A DNA stretch of 26,842 nucleotides, taken from positions 1 through 26,842 of the forward strand of contig JAFCZV010000011.1 in assembly GCA_019314155.1 (NCBI GenBank), written 5' to 3'. The position numbers were made by a program, and so were the translations under genes. Numbering within the stretch: the first letter of the stretch is position 1; each line of letters starts with the position of its first letter. The notes under the pieces are model-generated. The model made no database searches. It was not told where the DNA came from and worked only from the letters and a program-made list of their open reading frames with translations. The DNA comes from Deltaproteobacteria bacterium (GTDB lineage Bacteria; Desulfobacterota; Desulfobacteria; Desulfobacterales; UBA11574). Below, piece after piece: positions 23,896 through 26,842 of this stretch.

Positions 23896-25872
23896 CTAAT
23901 ATTTGCTACACCCCGATTGTCTCGGTTCGGTTCCCTTCTTAAAAAGCGCTGAAACAGCATGGGGTGAATCACCCGTTTCACGGCAGCCGGTTGACGGATT
24001 CATGGGCACTGTTATGACTGTGTCCGGTATGTCCCAATATTGTATGGATTTGTCTAAAAGTGTTTTGCCCATAAATTCGATCCAGATGGGAAGTGCTGCT
24101 TTAGCTCCGGTTTCCCCTTTGCCGAGGGTTGTAAATAAATCCTGCCCCACCCACACTCCGGTGGCTATGGACGGTGAGAAACCGATAAAAAGAGCGTCTT
24201 TAAAGTTGTTGGTGGTACCGGTTTTCCCGGCAACAGGACGTTTGATTACCCGTGCTTTCTTCCCGGTCCCTTCCTGAATGACGCCGTAGAGCATATCCGT
24301 TATAATCGACGCACCTGCTCGTGACATCACCAATTTTTTTTGGGGTTTAACCCGCCAGACCACCCGGCCCCTTCGATCGACAACCTCCATGACTCCATAA
24401 GGTTTTATCAGTTCTCCCTTATTGGGAAAAACCGAGTATGCCGCAATCAAATTTATAAGTGTTACTTCTGATGTGCCGAGGGCCAGTGAAAGGTTCGGAT
24501 TAAGGTTGGATTCAATCCCCAGGGTGTGTCCAAACCTTGCTACTGAGGAAGCACCCAGCATTTCAATGAGCCTGACTGCCGGAATATTTTCCGAAAGTGC
24601 CAGCGCCATTCTGAGTGTCATTTCGCCTTTATAGCCTTTGGAAAAATTTTCCGGTCTCCAGTCTTTTTTCCGATATCCACCCTTGAAAACCACGGGTGCA
24701 TCGAGAATGGTTTTGTTCTGGGAGAAGCCCTGTTCAATGGCATATGCATAGACCACGGGCTTAAATGCGGATCCAGGTTGTCTTCTCGCGTCTGTTGCCC
24801 TGTTGAAAGGGGATTTTGAAAAATTTCTGCCCCCGATCATCGCTAAAATACCACCGGTTTTTACATTCAGGGAGACCAGTGCACATTGGGGGTTGGGTGT
24901 TTTAATTCCGTTACGTTTCATCCGCTTTTCAAGTTGGGAAAGTCCGCTTTCCACCGCAAGCTCCGCTGCCTTTTGCATCTTGAAATCGAGTGTTGTAACA
25001 ACGGTCAGCCCACCTTTATAAAGCCTTGACGAACCTAAAGTATTTTCAAGAAGTTTTTTGACCTGATTTACAAAGTAGGGCGCTTTAAGCAGATTATGGC
25101 GTTGTTTTGCAAGATGCAAGGGTTCTTCTTTTGCTCGATTAAATGCTGTTTCAGTAATAATGCCTGTTTCTTTCATCTGTCTTAGGACAATATTTCTTCG
25201 TTTCAGGGCAAGATCTTTGTTAACCAGAGGTGAGTATCGGGACGGTGCTTTGGGCAGACTTGCCAACAGAGCACACTCGCCAAGGCCGAGGTCTTTTACG
25301 GGTTTGCCGAAAAATATTCCGGCGGCCGATTCGACACCGTAAGCACCGCTGCCAAAGTATATCTGATTCAGATATAGCTCTATAATTTCATTTTTTGTGT
25401 ATCGTCGTTCTATCTGAAATGCCAGAAATGCTTCTTTTATTTTGCGCAATAAAGTTTTCCGAGGGGTTAGAAAGAGGGTCTTGGCAAGCTGTTGGGTGAT
25501 GGTACTGGCCCCTTCGACAAATTCTCCTGCACGGATATCTTTGATGATGGCCCTGAAAATCCCTTTTAGATCGATGCCGCTGTGTTGATAAAAGTTCCGG
25601 TCTTCTGTGGCAACGAGCGCTTTTATTAGGTAAGATGGAATGACTTCGAGGGAGACAGGGTCCCTTTTTTCTACAAAAAGTTCTGCCAGGAGCACCTTGT
25701 CCGCTGAATAAATTCGCGTAATGGAAGAGGGTGTAAATGTTTTAAGGCTTAAAATCTGAGGAAGATCCTGGGTTAGAGCTAAAAAAACACCTGCCATTAC
25801 GCCGAAAATGCCACCACAAAAAAAAAGGAGTAATATTGCAACATTCTTTTTATTAAAACTAAATCCGGTCAT
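23896..25872 (-). CDS. mrcA: Penicillin-binding protein 1A-type bifunctional glycosyltransferase/transpeptidase
   Basis: Polymerises and cross-links peptidoglycan at the inner membrane. A membrane anchor spans about residues 9-32 (VAILLLFFCGGIFGVMAGVF). The GT51 domain follows, with ATEDRNFYQHSGID (catalytic E90), GASTITQQLAKTLFL and ERRYTKNEIIELYLNQIYFG. The transpeptidase domain holds S368-A-F-K371 (RQPGSAFKP), S427-E-N429 and K550-T-G552. At 658 residues it is shorter than E. coli PBP1A (about 850) because it lacks the inserted OB-like region, as is common in other phyla. The C-terminus is Cys-containing (STGCRE; QSGCSKY). No clear Shine-Dalgarno precedes the ATG. The symbol is by family only. 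Confidence 0.93.
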   Translation of the reverse strand: MTGFSFNKKNVAILLLFFCGGIFGVMAGVFLALTQDLPQILSLKTFTPSSITRIYSADKVLLAELFVEKRDPVSLEVIPSYLIKALVATEDRNFYQHSGIDLKGIFRAIIKDIRAGEFVEGASTITQQLAKTLFLTPRKTLLRKIKEAFLAFQIERRYTKNEIIELYLNQIYFGSGAYGVESAAGIFFGKPVKDLGLGECALLASLPKAPSRYSPLVNKDLALKRRNIVLRQMKETGIITETAFNRAKEEPLHLAKQRHNLLKAPYFVNQVKKLLENTLGSSRLYKGGLTVVTTLDFKMQKAAELAVESGLSQLEKRMKRNGIKTPNPQCALVSLNVKTGGILAMIGGRNFSKSPFNRATDARRQPGSAFKPVVYAYAIEQGFSQNKTILDAPVVFKGGYRKKDWRPENFSKGYKGEMTLRMALALSENIPAVRLIEMLGASSVARFGHTLGIESNLNPNLSLALGTSEVTLINLIAAYSVFPNKGELIKPYGVMEVVDRRGRVVWRVKPQKKLVMSRAGASIITDMLYGVIQEGTGKKARVIKRPVAGKTGTTNNFKDALFIGFSPSIATGVWVGQDLFTTLGKGETGAKAALPIWIEFMGKTLLDKSIQYWDIPDTVITVPMNPSTGCRETGDSPHAVSALFKKGTEPRQSGCSKY

Positions 25873-25892
25873 AATTTTTCGATTGATATTTA

Positions 25893-25921
25893 TTGACTGT
25901 CACTCGTGATGCGTGTAAAAC
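25893..25921 (+). promoter_or_regulatory. Possible promoter for the small His-rich gene
   Basis: TTGACT (25893-25898), a 17-nt spacer and TAAAAC (25916-25921) on the plus strand. The divergent gap to the PBP gene is 168 bp. The -10 match is poor, so this is a weak call. Confidence 0.25.
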
Positions 25922-26040
25922 CCCGGCAACGAATCACGTATCAATTGAGCCCATTGAAAAGATTATCGCATTCAGAATAACACATAACCCATGACACCCG
26001 ATTTTTCATTTGATCGGTGTGATAGTGAAGGAGAATTACA

Positions 26041-26289
26041 ATGACCCATCATCATCAACATGATCATGAGATACAGAGCACCTTATCATTTGATGAAAAA
26101 ATGATCAAACTGCTTGAACACTGGATAAAGCATAATAGTGATCATGCTGAAACATACAGGGATTGGGCGCAAAAAGCAAAAGAGAAAAACATGCACAAGG
26201 CGAGTTCATTGCTGGAAGATGCAGCTGAGATGACCCTTATGATCAGCAAAAAATTTGAAGAAGCCGCGGCACTTATTGTAAAGGAGTAA
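26041..26289 (+). CDS. Small His-rich helical protein (DUF8180-like)
   Basis: An 82-residue protein with a His-rich start (MTHHHQHDHE, five His in the first nine residues) and two amphipathic helices: FDEKMIKLLEHWIKHNSDHA and AETYRDWAQKAKEKNMHKAS, then SLLEDAAEMTLMISKKFEEA. I recall similar small deltaproteobacterial proteins under DUF8180, but this is memory, not a search. The His cluster suggests metal binding. AAGGAGA lies 7 nt before the ATG. It is divergent from the PBP gene and convergent with cobO. Confidence 0.8.
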   Translation: MTHHHQHDHEIQSTLSFDEKMIKLLEHWIKHNSDHAETYRDWAQKAKEKNMHKASSLLEDAAEMTLMISKKFEEAAALIVKE

Positions 26290-26432
26290 ACCTCATAGTT
26301 GCATAAACACCACGATGAGATTTGTGTAAAACCGCTTAAACCATAGCATTGTGTCCATTTATTGCCAACATGCTGGATCCAACTGCCAGTGATATCCAAA
26401 AAGGAATCTTTTTTCACCGTGTTGTTTACCCC

Positions 26433-26464
26433 ATGGGAAAGCCGAGGAATGGGAAAGCCGAGGA
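26433..26464 (+). repeat. Two perfect 16-bp tandem repeats
   Basis: ATGGGAAAGCCGAGGA occurs at 26433-26448 and again at 26449-26464. It begins the repeat-rich part of the 369 bp gene-free stretch 26290-26658, which I find free of credible coding sequence. Confidence 0.85.
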
Positions 26465-26481
26465 AGGCGCCTTGAGCCCAG

Positions 26482-26625
26482 CGAAATCCCGCCTGCGGGG
26501 ATCTCCTTTGTTGTCAAGGGCTCGCAGTAAATGACGGAGGTCTATCCCGCTTTGTCTGCGGGGCTTCACCCTTGACGCCTCTCGTAGTGAAACGAAGATC
26601 CCGTTATCGGGGGGATCTGAGGCAT
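26482..26625. repeat. Structured intergenic palindromic repeat
   Basis: GTCAAGGG (26513-26520) and CCCTTGAC (26569-26576) are perfect inverted arms enclosing CGCAG (26523-26527) and CTGCG (26556-26560). Smaller hairpins lie outside: ATCCCGC against GCGGGGAT near 26487-26502, and GATCCC against GGGATC near 26598-26617. It looks like a dispersed repeat or a structured non-coding element between two convergent genes. Confidence 0.5.
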
Positions 26626-26648
26626 CCTCGACTTTTGCAACGTTGAGG
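26626..26648 (-). terminator. Possible hairpin terminator after cobO
   Basis: CCTCGAC (26626-26632) and GTTGAGG (26642-26648) form a 7-bp stem with one mismatch (a G-T wobble if read as plus-strand RNA, A-C on the cobO strand) and a 9-nt loop, 10 nt past the cobO stop. There is no T-tract, so it is a weak candidate. Confidence 0.3.
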
Positions 26649-26658
26649 TAAATCAGGG

Positions 26659-26842
26659 TTATTTTTCAATTCCGACTCTGGCAGCCACCCCTTTTTGAAA
26701 ATAATGTTTGATCTCCTTCATCTCGGTTACCAGATCAGCTTTTTCTATTATTTTGGAATCCGCACCACGTCCGGTGATGACGAGTTCAACGTCTTGGGGT
26801 TTTGCCGCCATAATTTTCAGAATATCCTGGACGGACAAAAGC
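26659..26842 (-). CDS. cobO: Cob(I)yrinic acid a,c-diamide adenosyltransferase, C-terminal part
   Basis: The last 60 residues of a CobO/BtuR-type (CobA) corrinoid adenosyltransferase, with the rest beyond the right edge. The family ending is clear: a segment reading ELVITGRGADSKIIEKADLV is followed by TEMKEIKHYFQKGVAARVGI and EK before the TAA at 26659-26661. The enzyme attaches the 5'-deoxyadenosyl group to the cobalt of cobalamin precursors using ATP, so the organism makes or salvages adenosylcobalamin. Upstream context cannot be seen. Confidence 0.93.
   Translation of the reverse strand, partial: LLSVQDILKIMAAKPQDVELVITGRGADSKIIEKADLVTEMKEIKHYFQKGVAARVGIEK

Overview
The window looks like chromosomal DNA of a Gram-negative, anaerobe-type bacterium, most likely a deltaproteobacterium (Desulfobacterota, plausibly Desulfobacterales). 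Reasons: an iron-sulfur protein with stacked cysteine motifs, an ECF sigma factor of the TIGR02943 type with a zinc-finger anti-sigma partner, an AsmA-like envelope protein, a YibQ-type deacetylase, a cobalamin adenosyltransferase, and intergenic palindromic repeats. The taxonomic placement is inference from gene content, not from a marker search.

Layout. 1-5898, minus strand: an oxidative pentose phosphate operon read gnd, zwf, a TVP38/TMEM64 membrane protein, pgl, and a fusion of two thioredoxin/glutaredoxin-like domains to a GH63-type glycosidase that runs off the left edge. 6050-6814 (minus): a secreted DUF547 protein. 7165-8057 (minus): an anti-sigma/ECF sigma pair, bracketed by two inverted copies of a 56-65 bp repeat. 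8152-9237 (minus): an uncharacterised multi-cluster Fe-S protein with a MITE-like element upstream. 9469-10317 (minus): a YibQ-type divergent polysaccharide deacetylase. 10318-10790 has no gene but holds a GC-rich hairpin and a 165 bp palindrome. 10791-11417 (plus): a PrmA-like methyltransferase. 11433-11915 (minus): a YfcE-type phosphodiesterase. 12064-15690 (minus): a giant AsmA/YhdP-like protein.

15764-20647 (plus): a strong sigma70-type promoter followed by gyrA, gpsA, radC and a small cysteine-motif protein, tightly packed. 20787-22696 (plus): pgk and a second TVP38-family protein. 22810-23874 (plus): a protein I do not recognise. 23896-25872 (minus): a class A penicillin-binding protein. 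26041-26289 (plus): a small His-rich helical protein. 26290-26658: repeat-rich non-coding DNA. 26659 to the right edge (minus): the C-terminus of cobO/btuR.

How it fits together: the left operon would generate NADPH and pentoses from glucose-6-phosphate, and its glycosidase may feed sugar into that route. The gyrA cluster is housekeeping. The envelope genes (AsmA, PBP1A, YibQ, DUF547, two TVP38) are scattered. I see no CRISPR array, rRNA, tRNA, prophage or recognisable defence system. The most unusual items are the thioredoxin-glycosidase fusion, a heptad-repeat acidic tail on GyrA, the repeat-bracketed sigma/anti-sigma cassette, the cysteine-crowded Fe-S protein, and the unrecognised 354-residue protein.
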